Assembly (NCBI GenBank): GCA_946480785.1 | Contig: CAMLLD010000029.1 | Span: forward strand, 5,014-69,013 | Length of the DNA stretch: 64,000 nucleotides | Reading direction: 5' to 3' | Source: an uncultured Blastocatellia bacterium | GTDB lineage: Bacteria > Acidobacteriota > Blastocatellia > Pyrinomonadales > Pyrinomonadaceae | Shown: one piece after another, positions 17,659 to 25,585 of the stretch | Position numbering within the stretch: the stretch's first letter is position 1 | How the letters are laid out: each line of letters opens with the position of its first letter | Notes under the pieces: generated by a model | Seen by the model: only the letters and a program-made list of their open reading frames with translations | Databases searched by the model: none | Told to the model about the DNA's origin: nothing | Translations under genes and position numbers: made by a program

Positions 17659-18255
17659 CTATTCTATCGCAACCTGCTTAAACTCACGCCAAAGGTGAGT
17701 GACTTTCATTCGATACTCGACCAATTCCCGGCTGACGCGGAAGTGGGCCGCGATGTCGCGCGTCGCTTTTCCCTGCAACAACAGCCGCTTCAAAGCGGCG
17801 TAAGGCACGAGCGCGGCCGCGCCGACGCCGTACGCTTCTTCTTCGTCGGTTTGGCGATAATCACGATTCATCACCTTCCCTTTTTCGTCCTTTGTGACGA
17901 CCGAGAGCCGGTTCGGTTGATGGGCCAGAAACACGTGGCAGATCTCTTCCATCAACGTCGCTTTCGTGCGGGCTGGCCCATGATTCGGATTCAGAATGAC
18001 GAGCTTCATCCCGTCAGGCAGCGAACAAGCGCCTCCAGACCACGACTCGGACGCTGGTCCAAGCAGGTGTTCGCGCGCGCGTTCGCTCAAGCCCCTGAGC
18101 TGTTCGAACTCGACGACCATCAGGTTCGCATATTGGGCCAACTCGAAAGGATTGAGAGAGACGTCAGGTCTGACGCGAGCAAAATCGCGCAGGGCAATTG
18201 CTTTCAGTTCGAAGTTGCGCCACTTCTCGCCAGGAGGTAAAGGACCGAGGAACAC
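17659..18255 (-). CDS. ImmA/IrrE-like metallopeptidase with altered HExxH motif
   Basis: The 198-residue protein resembles the ImmA/IrrE (DUF955) family: the helix ATLMEEICHVFLAHQPN aligns with the zinc helix and DEEEAYGVGAAALVP with the following metal-ligand region. The canonical HExxH reads EEICH here, so the first zinc-ligating His is Glu. Either this subgroup is non-catalytic or it uses other ligands. A C-terminal segment (ATRDIAAHFRVSRELVEYRMKVT) looks like a small helix-turn-helix, normal for the family. The GTG start lies 6 nt after the upstream XRE gene, the classic regulator-protease pairing. Partner proteases usually cleave the adjacent repressor; whether this one can is doubtful. 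Confidence 0.8.
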   Translation of the reverse strand: MFLGPLPPGEKWRNFELKAIALRDFARVRPDVSLNPFELAQYANLMVVEFEQLRGLSERAREHLLGPASESWSGGACSLPDGMKLVILNPNHGPARTKATLMEEICHVFLAHQPNRLSVVTKDEKGKVMNRDYRQTDEEEAYGVGAAALVPYAALKRLLLQGKATRDIAAHFRVSRELVEYRMKVTHLWREFKQVAIE

Positions 18256-18261
18256 TAAAGC

Positions 18262-18690
18262 TCAACGCCGCTTTTTCGCGGTCTTATCAGAGTTACGACT
18301 GAACTGGGTGTAGGCCACGCGAAAGAGCTCCGAGAGCGCATCGGCCGTTTCCGGCGTGAGATTGCGGTCGGCGCGCAGGTGCGCTTCGACAATCTGAGGC
18401 ACGGGTTCCTGCGGGTAATAAACGACAGGTTGCGACGAGTCGTCCTGTGCGGGTCGCGCGCTGAGAATGCGTTCGACCGGAACTTCGAGCCACGCGGTGA
18501 GCCGGGCGATGTTGTCGGCGTCAGGTTTTCCGGTGCCGTTCTCGATGCGAGAGAGAGTTGAGGCGGAGACTGAGGTTTTGTCGGCGACATCGCGAAGGCT
18601 GAGGCCGAGTTCCTCGCGACGACGCTTAACGGCACGGCCTAGCTCTTCGGTGTTTACGAGCGCTTTGGCAGGTCGGTTGGTGCGTTTCAT
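18262..18690 (-). CDS. XRE-family helix-turn-helix regulator
   Basis: The 142-residue protein has an N-terminal Cro/CI-type HTH (ELGRAVKRRREELGLSLRDV, then SVSASTLSRIENG, residues about 16-53) and a C-terminal helical region with no recognised effector domain (EALRADRNLT-like acidic and Arg-rich stretches, basic tail AKKRR). ATG 18690 was chosen as the nearest start to the domain; the frame extends to 18726. It is paired with the downstream ImmA-like gene, so it is the probable repressor of that pair, as in phage or stress-response modules, although no phage genes are near. Confidence 0.85.
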   Translation of the reverse strand: MKRTNRPAKALVNTEELGRAVKRRREELGLSLRDVADKTSVSASTLSRIENGTGKPDADNIARLTAWLEVPVERILSARPAQDDSSQPVVYYPQEPVPQIVEAHLRADRNLTPETADALSELFRVAYTQFSRNSDKTAKKRR

Positions 18691-18760
18691 GCCCGCGAAC
18701 GTATCACAGAGCGGTTTTAGAGGCAAGACTCTGTTTTACGTCTGAAACGAACCGGGGATC

Positions 18761-20458
18761 TTACTGCCGCGCGAGTTCACGCGCCTTTGGGACCACATCG
18801 ACAGCTTTCGAGATCTGCGGATCGTCGGTCATGATGAACACGCGATCGCCCATCACACGCCCGTACGCCGCCGTCACGAGATCGAAACGCAACTCCAGTT
18901 CGACAAACGGGCGATACCGATCGATCGCCGCCGCGTAAGTCTTGTACTTCGGATCGCTGTTAACGAAGTCACGAAAAGCACGAAACATCGCATCCGTCAC
19001 TTTCAACTCGTCCGGTTGCAGCTCGTGATTGAAGTCGATGCGCGCGATCTTGCTCGCCTCGAAACCTTTGATTCGACCGTTTACGAGCTCGCGGGCGAAA
19101 GCGAAGGTTGGACTTAATAAACGACGCTGCGTCAGGTTCGTAGTTCTCGCATCGACGTTTTCGTCCGGCGTGATGCCGCCGCCACCGTAAACCGCGCGGC
19201 CGGTATCGGTCTTACTTTCAGGACCAGCCGGTTTCGCCGGCTCGGTCGGCTTGTTCTGACTGATGCCCGCGCCGTGCGTGTAGTAATCGTAAAAGCCGCC
19301 GTTGGAATAATCGCGCTGAATCAAGCGTCCCGACGGCGTATAATACTTCGCGGAGGTAAGCGTCAGTCCCGCACCGTATTCGAGTGGAATAATGCTCTGC
19401 ACGAGACCTTTGCCGAAACTCGTCTGGCCGACAATCACCGCGCGATCGTGATCCTGCATCGCTCCGGCAACGATCTCCGACGCCGAGGCGGTGTTCTCGT
19501 TGATAAGCAGCACGAGCGGCGTCATATCCGGCGCGTTGTTGCGCGACTCATACTGATTATCGCGGTAACCGTTTCGTCCTTTTTGCGTCAGGATGATCTG
19601 GCCGTTGTGCAGAAAGACTTCGGCGACGTGAATCGCCTGATCGAGAAAGCCGCCCGGATTGTTTCGCAGATCGAGCACGAGGGACGTCATGCCCTGACGA
19701 TGCAGGCGATCGAGCGCATCCAGCAACTCGTCGGTGGTCGTGTAGTTGAAGCCGCGCGTCATGTCAATGTAGCCAACGCCGGGCTTTAACATGTACGCGT
19801 CCGGAATCGAAGGCTGCGGGACTGCGTCGCGCACAATGTCCACCGTTTGCACGCGTTTGTCCGCCGCTCTTTCAAGAGTCAGGTGGACGGTGGAATTGCG
19901 CGGACCGCGGATCTTATCGCGCACCTCGATCGAAGGCTTGCCGGACATCTTCACGCCATCGACTTCCAGGATCTTGTCGCCGTAGCGTAGTCCGGCTCGC
20001 CACGCCGGAGAGCCTTCAAAGGTGGCCGTGATGTAAGTGTCGGTCTGATCGCCGTAGGTGTAGTTCTGAATCGAAGCGCCGATGCCGTAGTACTCCGAGC
20101 GCTGGTCGGTCTTCAACTCCTCAAACTCGTCGCGATCGTAATAATTGGAGTGCGGATCCAAAGAACGCAGCATGCCGATGATCGACGACTTGAAGACGTC
20201 GTTGTAGTTCAGCTTGCGCCCGTCGATGTATTGTTCCTGGACCAGCTTGAGCGCCTCCTCGAAATCGCGCTCCACCGGCGCGGTGACCGCAGCCGCGTTG
20301 CGTGTGGGTCTGCGGCCCGGCAAACCGGAACCGGGAGTAGAGCCGGCGGAAGTGCTGCCGGATGGCGTTTGCTGCGCGCGTTGCGCAATGGCGAAGCCGG
20401 GCAGGACGAGAGTAAAGCTAAGAACTATAAAGACAACGTGAGTAGAAATTCTTTTCAC
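18761..20458 (-). CDS. S41-family C-terminal processing peptidase (CtpA-like)
   Basis: The 565-residue exported protease has an N-terminal signal segment (RISTHVVFIVLSFTLVLPGFAIAQ), a helical cap (VQEQYIDGRKLNYNDVF, LRSLDPHSNYYDRDEFEEL), a PDZ domain (about residues 125-200, GIGASIQNY, AWRAGLRYGDKILEVDGVKM) and the S41 core with LDLRNNPGGFL, the Ser nucleophile in TASASEIVAGAMQ and the Lys base in TSFGKGLVQS. It degrades or trims proteins in the cell envelope after C-terminal recognition. GTG 20458 is supported by AGAGG about 7 nt upstream, and a TTGCCC-N17-TATATT promoter lies at 20496-20524. The extension after the S41 core (about 150 residues) is longer than in CtpA. Confidence 0.93.
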   Translation of the reverse strand: MKRISTHVVFIVLSFTLVLPGFAIAQRAQQTPSGSTSAGSTPGSGLPGRRPTRNAAAVTAPVERDFEEALKLVQEQYIDGRKLNYNDVFKSSIIGMLRSLDPHSNYYDRDEFEELKTDQRSEYYGIGASIQNYTYGDQTDTYITATFEGSPAWRAGLRYGDKILEVDGVKMSGKPSIEVRDKIRGPRNSTVHLTLERAADKRVQTVDIVRDAVPQPSIPDAYMLKPGVGYIDMTRGFNYTTTDELLDALDRLHRQGMTSLVLDLRNNPGGFLDQAIHVAEVFLHNGQIILTQKGRNGYRDNQYESRNNAPDMTPLVLLINENTASASEIVAGAMQDHDRAVIVGQTSFGKGLVQSIIPLEYGAGLTLTSAKYYTPSGRLIQRDYSNGGFYDYYTHGAGISQNKPTEPAKPAGPESKTDTGRAVYGGGGITPDENVDARTTNLTQRRLLSPTFAFARELVNGRIKGFEASKIARIDFNHELQPDELKVTDAMFRAFRDFVNSDPKYKTYAAAIDRYRPFVELELRFDLVTAAYGRVMGDRVFIMTDDPQISKAVDVVPKARELARQ

Positions 20459-20495
20459 CGCAAGACCTCTTACGCTAATCGGAGTTCGGGTTTCG

Positions 20496-20524
20496 AATAT
20501 AACGGATGCAGCATAGTCGGGCAA
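20496..20524 (-). promoter_or_regulatory. Sigma-70-like promoter of the S41 protease gene
   Basis: On the minus strand: -35 TTGCCC (20524-20519), 17-nt spacer, -10 TATATT (20501-20496), about 40 nt upstream of the GTG start at 20458. It is divergent from the promoter at 20539-20568. Confidence 0.55.
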
Positions 20525-20538
20525 GGTTGTGCTCTTGC

Positions 20539-20568
20539 TTGACGGTTGTTTCCAGCGCTCCGTAGAAT
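20539..20568 (+). promoter_or_regulatory. Sigma-70-like promoter of the small RHH-like gene
   Basis: -35 TTGACG (20539-20544), 18-nt spacer, -10 TAGAAT (20563-20568). An AAGGAG ribosome-binding site follows near 20622 and the ATG is at 20641, giving a leader of about 65 nt. Confidence 0.6.
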
Positions 20569-20640
20569 GAACTTACACAGGAAGCCAAGCGTAAGACGGA
20601 CACAGGTATTTCAGTAGTTACTAAAGGAGTCTTCAACGAA

Positions 20641-21069
20641 ATGAGCAGTCCGTACAGCAAAGAACCACCGCCTTCACCGGAGCGCATCGACGACCTGATG
20701 CTCCGCGACGACGAGCCCGAGCTGCACGAAGATCAGGGTCGTACCGCTTCGTCAGTTCGCGACATCGCATCGCGCATTCCGGAATCGCTCAGCGCCATCG
20801 GCCGCGACATCAGCAGGACCATCGAGAAAGCGATCTCAGCGAAGGACGATTACGTGGTCGCGGTGAAGGTTACGCCGCAGGCACAGGAGAAGCTGGAGCA
20901 GTTGGTCCAGGCCGGGGTCTTTCGCAGCCGCGCTGAAGCGGCCGGTTTCCTGATCGAAGAAGGCATCCATGTGCAGGCGCCTCTCTTTGAACGCGTGAGA
21001 CAGAAGCTCGCCGAGATCGAACGTCTGCGAGCGGAACTTCGCGGCTTAATCGCCGACAAGCCTGTTTAG
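20641..21069 (+). CDS. Small ribbon-helix-helix-like protein, unknown role
   Basis: The 142-residue protein has a disordered acidic and Pro-rich N-terminus (about residues 1-35) and a C-terminal segment that reads like an RHH/Arc-type fold (VVAVKVTPQAQEKLEQLVQAG, FRSRAEAAGFLIEEGIHVQ) ending in an amphipathic helix (RVRQKLAEIERLRAELRGL). Such proteins bind DNA as dimers or act as small adaptors. It has its own sigma-70-like promoter and an AAGGAG site, and is followed by a hairpin at 21134-21168. No toxin gene accompanies it. Confidence 0.75.
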   Translation: MSSPYSKEPPPSPERIDDLMLRDDEPELHEDQGRTASSVRDIASRIPESLSAIGRDISRTIEKAISAKDDYVVAVKVTPQAQEKLEQLVQAGVFRSRAEAAGFLIEEGIHVQAPLFERVRQKLAEIERLRAELRGLIADKPV

Positions 21070-21133
21070 AGCGCGCGAATTAACTCGGTCGCGCGTCGTT
21101 AGGTTCGAACAACTAAAACAACCCCCCAAAGCA

Positions 21134-21168
21134 GTGCTTTACCGCGATCCTCTCATTTGGTAAAGCAC
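21134..21168 (+). terminator. Hairpin between the RHH-like gene and the M16 genes
   Basis: Perfect 10-bp stem GTGCTTTACC / GGTAAAGCAC (21134-21143 and 21159-21168), 15-nt loop, followed by gtctttgtttct. It may terminate the small gene or attenuate the M16 operon that begins at 21198. Confidence 0.55.
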
Positions 21169-21197
21169 GTCTTTGTTTCTGATAGAGAAAAAACAAC

Positions 21198-22694
21198 GTG
21201 GCAGAAACGTTTCAATTACCACCCACACCGATCGAACAATTCACTCTGGCGAACGGCTTACGTGTGGTCCTCAGTCCGGACCGCGCTATTCCCGTCGTCT
21301 CCGTCGCCGTCTACTACGACGTCGGTTCACGTAACGAACGCGAAGGCCGCACCGGTTTCGCGCATCTCTTCGAGCACATGATGTTTCAGGGCTCGGAAAA
21401 CGTCCCGAAAGCCGCGCATTTTCAATACATCTTCAACGCCGGCGGGACCATGAACGGGACCACTTCAACCGAGCGCACCAACTACTTCGAGACGCTGCCG
21501 TCAAACTATCTGCCGCTAGCCTTCTGGCTGGAGAGCGATCGCATGCGCTCGCTGAAAGTGACGCAGGAAAATCTCGACAACCAACGCCACGCAGTGCAGG
21601 AAGAAAAGCGGCTTCGTTATGACAACCAGCCTTACGTCAATGCGTTTCTGCGCATCAACGAGTTGATCTTCACGAACCCGGCAAACGCGCATTCGACGAT
21701 CGGCTCGATGGAAGATCTCGACGCTGCGACCATCGACGACGTGCGCGAGTTTTTCCGCATCTACTACGCGCCCAACAACGCTGTGCTGACGGTAGTCGGT
21801 GACTTCAACAATGAAGAAGCGCGCGAGTTCGTCGATAAATACTTCAGCAACATTCCTTCGCAACCGTTGCCGCCGCCGGTCGACGTTTCCGAAACTGAGG
21901 GCGTCGCTATTCCCGAAGAGACTTTTCACGATCCACTCGCGCCGGCGCCCGCGTTCATGCTCGGCTGGAAGATTCCCGCGCGCCGCACGCCTGATTTTTA
22001 CGCGTTGTCGCTCGCGGGCACGCTGCTGTTTGAAGGTGACAGCTCGCGGCTTTATCAGAAGCTGGTGAAAGGCGACGAGTCGGTGGTTTCGATTGAAGGC
22101 GGCGTCGACGAACGCCGGGGGCCATCGGCGCTCTACATCTTCGCGCTGCCAAAACCCGGCCAGGACGTGAACCAAATCCGGCAACAGATCTTTGAAGAGA
22201 TCGAGCGCATCGGCGCTGATGGTCCAACTGACGCGGAGATGGAGAAGTTGCGCAATTCGCTTTGCAACGACGCCGTTCGCGGGCGGCAGTCGACGATGTA
22301 TCGCGCGCAACGCATCGCGGAGTTTGCGCTTTACGATTCGGATCCGCACTTGATAGATTCCGAGTTGGACCACTACCTGAACGTTACGGCCGCGGACATC
22401 AAACGAGCAGCGTCGCTCTATCTCAATGGTCCAAACCGCGTGGTGCTGGACATTGTTCCCGCGCCCGCCGCGGCGGAGACCGAAGAACCGGTCAAGGCCG
22501 CTTCGCCGCAAGCTCCGGGAGATCCGCATCAACCGAGTTCGCCGGCGCCACAGATTCCTGAAACGCCCGCGTCCGAACCGGACTCGCCGGTGCACACCGA
22601 TGTGGCCCAACTGAAACCGACGCCGTCTCCGGAACAACCCCAAGACCCTGCGGATGTAAAGCCGCACACTGAATCAGGACCATTGCACCTGTAA
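21198..22694 (+). CDS. M16-family zinc metallopeptidase, catalytically intact subunit
   Basis: The 498-residue protein carries the inverted zinc motif of M16 peptidases (HxxEH as HLFEH, residues 56-60) with the downstream Glu region (AVQEEKRLRY). These pitrilysin-type enzymes degrade unfolded peptides in a clam-shell chamber, usually with a second, inactive half. Here that half is the next gene, starting 2 nt after the stop. After the peptidase fold (about residue 425) there is a Pro/Ser/Glu-rich tail of about 70 residues (PQAPGDPHQPSSPAPQIPET), probably disordered. The GTG at 21198 is the likely start; no clear signal peptide is seen, so localisation is uncertain. Confidence 0.92.
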   Translation: MAETFQLPPTPIEQFTLANGLRVVLSPDRAIPVVSVAVYYDVGSRNEREGRTGFAHLFEHMMFQGSENVPKAAHFQYIFNAGGTMNGTTSTERTNYFETLPSNYLPLAFWLESDRMRSLKVTQENLDNQRHAVQEEKRLRYDNQPYVNAFLRINELIFTNPANAHSTIGSMEDLDAATIDDVREFFRIYYAPNNAVLTVVGDFNNEEAREFVDKYFSNIPSQPLPPPVDVSETEGVAIPEETFHDPLAPAPAFMLGWKIPARRTPDFYALSLAGTLLFEGDSSRLYQKLVKGDESVVSIEGGVDERRGPSALYIFALPKPGQDVNQIRQQIFEEIERIGADGPTDAEMEKLRNSLCNDAVRGRQSTMYRAQRIAEFALYDSDPHLIDSELDHYLNVTAADIKRAASLYLNGPNRVVLDIVPAPAAAETEEPVKAASPQAPGDPHQPSSPAPQIPETPASEPDSPVHTDVAQLKPTPSPEQPQDPADVKPHTESGPLHL

Positions 22695-22696
22695 AC

Positions 22697-24388
22697 ATGA
22701 GTCAAGCAGAAATTTTTCGCAGCCAGGCGCCCGCGCCGTTGCCACCACACCCGATCACCATTCCGGCGCCGCGCGAGACCGCGCTCGCAAACGGCCTTTC
22801 GATAGTCGTGGTCGAAGATCATCGACTGCCGTTGGTTAATTATCGCCTGGCCTTTCGTGTCGGCACTGCTTTCGATCCGCCGCAGGTTCCCGGTCTCACG
22901 GATCTGCTCGCGGGTCTCCTGCCGGAAGGAACTGAATCACGCTCGAGCCGTGAGATCGCGGAAGAAGTCGCACGCATGGGCGCGAGCTTGTCGGCTGGTT
23001 CGACGTCTGACTACACGATCGTTGGGGCCTCAGCGCTCTCGAACTTCAACGAACAGATCCTCGATCTGATGGCGGAGATCGTGTTGCAGCCGTCCTTTCC
23101 GGAAAACGAAGTCGAGCTGGCGAAGCAGAACACGAAAGAGAGTTTGCGGCAACAGCGCGCGCAGCCGTCGTTTTTGGCAAGTGAGATGGTTTCGCGCGTG
23201 ATGTTCGGCGAGCATCCGTATGCCATTGTCGCGCCGACGCCGGACTCGATCGATCGCACGTCGCGCGACGAGTTTGTTAAATTTCATCGCGCGAACTTCG
23301 TACCGAACAACGCCGTGTTCATCGTCGTCGGCGACGTGCAGCAGGAGCAAATCATTCAGAAGCTCGAGTCGTTGTTTTCGACGTGGGAACGTGGCGCAGA
23401 TCTGGTGACCAACTTTCCCGCGCCGCCGGTGCGCAATAAACGCACGGCGTATCTTGTCGATCGGCGCGGTTCGGCGCAATCGAATATCGTCATCGCCAAC
23501 AGCGGCATCGTCAGGACCAGTCCGGATTATTTTCCGATGCTGCTGATGCACACGGTGCTCGGCGCGAATGCTTCGTCGCGCTTGTTTATGAACCTGCGCG
23601 AAGAGAAGGGTTACACCTACGGCGCGTATTCGAATCTCGATGCGCGGCGCACGGCCGGAACGTTTCGCGCGACCGCGGAAGTGCGTTCGCCGGTTACGGG
23701 CGATTCGTTGAAAGAATTTTTCTACGAGTTGAATCGCATTCGCACCGAGCTCGTTTCGGAGAAAGAGATCAACGATGCGAAGTCGTATCTCACCGGCGTG
23801 TTTCCGATTCGACTGGAAACGCAGGAAGGCCTTACCGATCAACTCGTGCAGATCAAGATGCTGAACCTGCCAGGTGATTACTTGCAGCATTATCGCGATC
23901 GCGTGCAGGCTGTGACTGTTGCGGAGATCCAGCGCGTCGCGGAGAAGTATGTTAAGCCTGATGAAGCGGCGGTGATCGTGGTCGGTGACGGTGCGGCGGT
24001 GCTCGATCAGATCAAGCCTTACGTGCCGGACATCGAAGTCTACAGCACGACCGGCAAACGTAAATCATTGGACGCTCCGGCGACGACGGAGATCGAAGGT
24101 TCGTGGGCGATTCAGGTGGAGACGCCGCTCGGGCAGAGTATTCCGGCAACACTGACGCTCACGCGCGAAGGCGAGAGTTACGTCGCGAAGATTCTTTCCG
24201 AGATGGGCGACGCGGATCTCGGCGTGGTTGACCTGAACGATAATTCGTTTCACACGACGGCGAATTTGGAGATGGATGGACATGCGGTTGAGGCCGAGGT
24301 GTTCGCGCGTTTCCACGGCGATCAGACTGAAGGCACGCTGAAGCTGCAGAACTCGCCGTCGCTGCCGTTCACTGGCAGCAAGGAATAA
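22697..24388 (+). CDS. M16-family peptidase-like protein, inactive partner subunit
   Basis: The 563-residue protein has the M16 fold (TALANGLSIVVVEDHRLPLVN near residue 28) but the zinc motif position reads GLTDLLAGLL, so HxxEH is missing and it cannot bind the catalytic zinc. It keeps the Arg/Tyr region of inactive M16 halves (FMNLREEKGYTYGAYS, near residue 300), which contacts substrate in heterodimers. It therefore most likely pairs with the product of the gene 2 nt upstream. About 100 C-terminal residues (WAIQVETPLGQSIPATLTLT) form an additional beta domain not usual in the family. A structured RNA element and terminator follow the stop. Confidence 0.92.
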   Translation: MSQAEIFRSQAPAPLPPHPITIPAPRETALANGLSIVVVEDHRLPLVNYRLAFRVGTAFDPPQVPGLTDLLAGLLPEGTESRSSREIAEEVARMGASLSAGSTSDYTIVGASALSNFNEQILDLMAEIVLQPSFPENEVELAKQNTKESLRQQRAQPSFLASEMVSRVMFGEHPYAIVAPTPDSIDRTSRDEFVKFHRANFVPNNAVFIVVGDVQQEQIIQKLESLFSTWERGADLVTNFPAPPVRNKRTAYLVDRRGSAQSNIVIANSGIVRTSPDYFPMLLMHTVLGANASSRLFMNLREEKGYTYGAYSNLDARRTAGTFRATAEVRSPVTGDSLKEFFYELNRIRTELVSEKEINDAKSYLTGVFPIRLETQEGLTDQLVQIKMLNLPGDYLQHYRDRVQAVTVAEIQRVAEKYVKPDEAAVIVVGDGAAVLDQIKPYVPDIEVYSTTGKRKSLDAPATTEIEGSWAIQVETPLGQSIPATLTLTREGESYVAKILSEMGDADLGVVDLNDNSFHTTANLEMDGHAVEAEVFARFHGDQTEGTLKLQNSPSLPFTGSKE

Positions 24389-24420
24389 TGAGAAGCAACC
24401 CACTTTTGCGAGACCACATC

Positions 24421-24480
24421 AAAGGCCCGAGGTTAAACGGATCGCCGCAAGGATAGCGACGACCATAACACTCGGTTCCT
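24421..24480 (+). ncRNA. Structured RNA element of unknown class
   Basis: On the plus strand this stretch folds into one long arm: AGG/CCT (24422-24424 with 24477-24479), CCGAG/CTCGG (24426-24430 with 24470-24474), GTTA/TAAC (24431-24434 with 24465-24468) and TCGC/GCGA (24441-24444 with 24455-24458), with small internal loops. The terminator at 24491 follows after 11 nt. It has no coding frame and does not match a riboswitch class I know. It could be a 3'-UTR-derived small RNA of the M16 operon. Folding was done by eye. Confidence 0.45.
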
Positions 24481-24490
24481 CCTGTGATTT

Positions 24491-24524
24491 GCGCCCGGTA
24501 TGTCGGCCATACCGGGCGCTTTTT
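24491..24524 (+). terminator. Rho-independent terminator after the M16 operon
   Basis: Perfect 12-bp GC-rich stem GCGCCCGGTATG / CATACCGGGCGC (24491-24502 and 24508-24519), 5-nt loop, then TTTTTATTT. This is the clearest intrinsic terminator in the window and sits between the + strand M16 genes and the convergent YCF48-like gene. Confidence 0.92.
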
Positions 24525-24539
24525 ATTTCCAAACGTTTG

Positions 24540-25553
24540 TTAGTCGCGCTCGTAGCGCAGGACTATGCCCCCGCCGCCGACGACCCAGCCTATCTTCTTG
24601 TTGAAATGTAGTGAGTAAAGGTTTTGCTTCGTTGTTGATGTCTGTGGGGTCCAGGTGCGTCCCTGGTCACTGCTGCGAAGAATCGTGCCGCCGCGTCCGA
24701 TGGCCCACCCTTCATCGTCGTTCAAAAACTGCACACTCAAAAGCGTCACGTTCGTGTTGGTGGCGACCGGCGACCAGGTCTCGCCGCCGTCGATCGTGCG
24801 CAGGAGCACGCCGCGTTCGCCGACTACCCAGCCGTTCTTATCGTCGCGGAAGTCGATGTGATAGAGCGTGCCGTTCACGCCCGCGTTCTGTTTTGTCCAA
24901 CTCTGTCCGCCGTCGCGCGTAAAGAGGATCGTGCCGCCGTCGTCAGTATGCAGGATGACGCCGCCGTCGCCGACAATCCAGCCGCGTTTGTCACTGACGA
25001 AGTCGATGTGAATCAACTCGAGCCGGCTGGGCGCGCGCTGCCGCCGCCACGTTTCACCGCCGTCGTCCGTGTAAACCAACACGCTGTCGACGACGCGATC
25101 GCGTTTGCTGACCGAACCGACGGCCCAGCCTTTCTTCTTGCTCGAAAAGCGCAGGCTGTACAACTCAATGTCCGCGCCCTCGAAATCTTCAGGCGAAAAG
25201 ATCTTTAACTTCGTCCAGCTTCCACCGTTGTCGCGCGTGACGAAGATCGAGTTGCCGGCTAGAAAGAACCCCGCCTCTTTATCGCGAAAGTAGATGTCGT
25301 TGATGGCGGCGTTGGTGCCGACTGTTTGGCGCACCCACGACTGCCCGCCGTCGTCCGTGCGGCTGAGATAACCGCCGTCGCCGCCGACCCAGCCGCGTTT
25401 GCTGTCGATGAAGTAGACCGTGTTGAGATCGTTGCCGCCGGTGTTGACTCTGATCGGCGTCCAACCGGTCTGCGCCTTCACCGCTTCGGCGAATACGAAT
25501 AGAGCGCAGACCGCCACTGAAAAAGCGAACCCTCTGGTAACTCGGCTGTGCAT
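24540..25553 (-). CDS. Exported YCF48/BNR-repeat beta-propeller protein
   Basis: The 337-residue protein has a signal peptide (SRVTRGFAFSVAVCALFVFAEAVKAQ) and about seven repeats of roughly 45 residues with the cores GWVGGDGGYLSRTDDGGQSW, GWAVGSVSKR, GWIVGDGGVILHTDDGG and GWVVGERGVLLRTIDGGETW. These are the bacterial-neuraminidase-like repeats of YCF48/HCF136-type propellers, which act in plants and cyanobacteria in photosystem II assembly; in heterotrophs the role is unknown, probably protein interaction. One repeat has a duplicated half (ILHTDDGGTILFTRDGGQSW), so propeller length may be irregular. The stop is 15 nt from the terminator of the convergent operon. Confidence 0.88.
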   Translation of the reverse strand: MHSRVTRGFAFSVAVCALFVFAEAVKAQTGWTPIRVNTGGNDLNTVYFIDSKRGWVGGDGGYLSRTDDGGQSWVRQTVGTNAAINDIYFRDKEAGFFLAGNSIFVTRDNGGSWTKLKIFSPEDFEGADIELYSLRFSSKKKGWAVGSVSKRDRVVDSVLVYTDDGGETWRRQRAPSRLELIHIDFVSDKRGWIVGDGGVILHTDDGGTILFTRDGGQSWTKQNAGVNGTLYHIDFRDDKNGWVVGERGVLLRTIDGGETWSPVATNTNVTLLSVQFLNDDEGWAIGRGGTILRSSDQGRTWTPQTSTTKQNLYSLHFNKKIGWVVGGGGIVLRYERD

Positions 25554-25585
25554 TTGTGGTCCTTACCTTACCACAAACACGCCGT

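Noticed and set aside
21095..21125. tRNA-like GGTTCGAA word
   Set aside because: An isolated T-loop-like word; no acceptor stem or anticodon arm can be folded around it.
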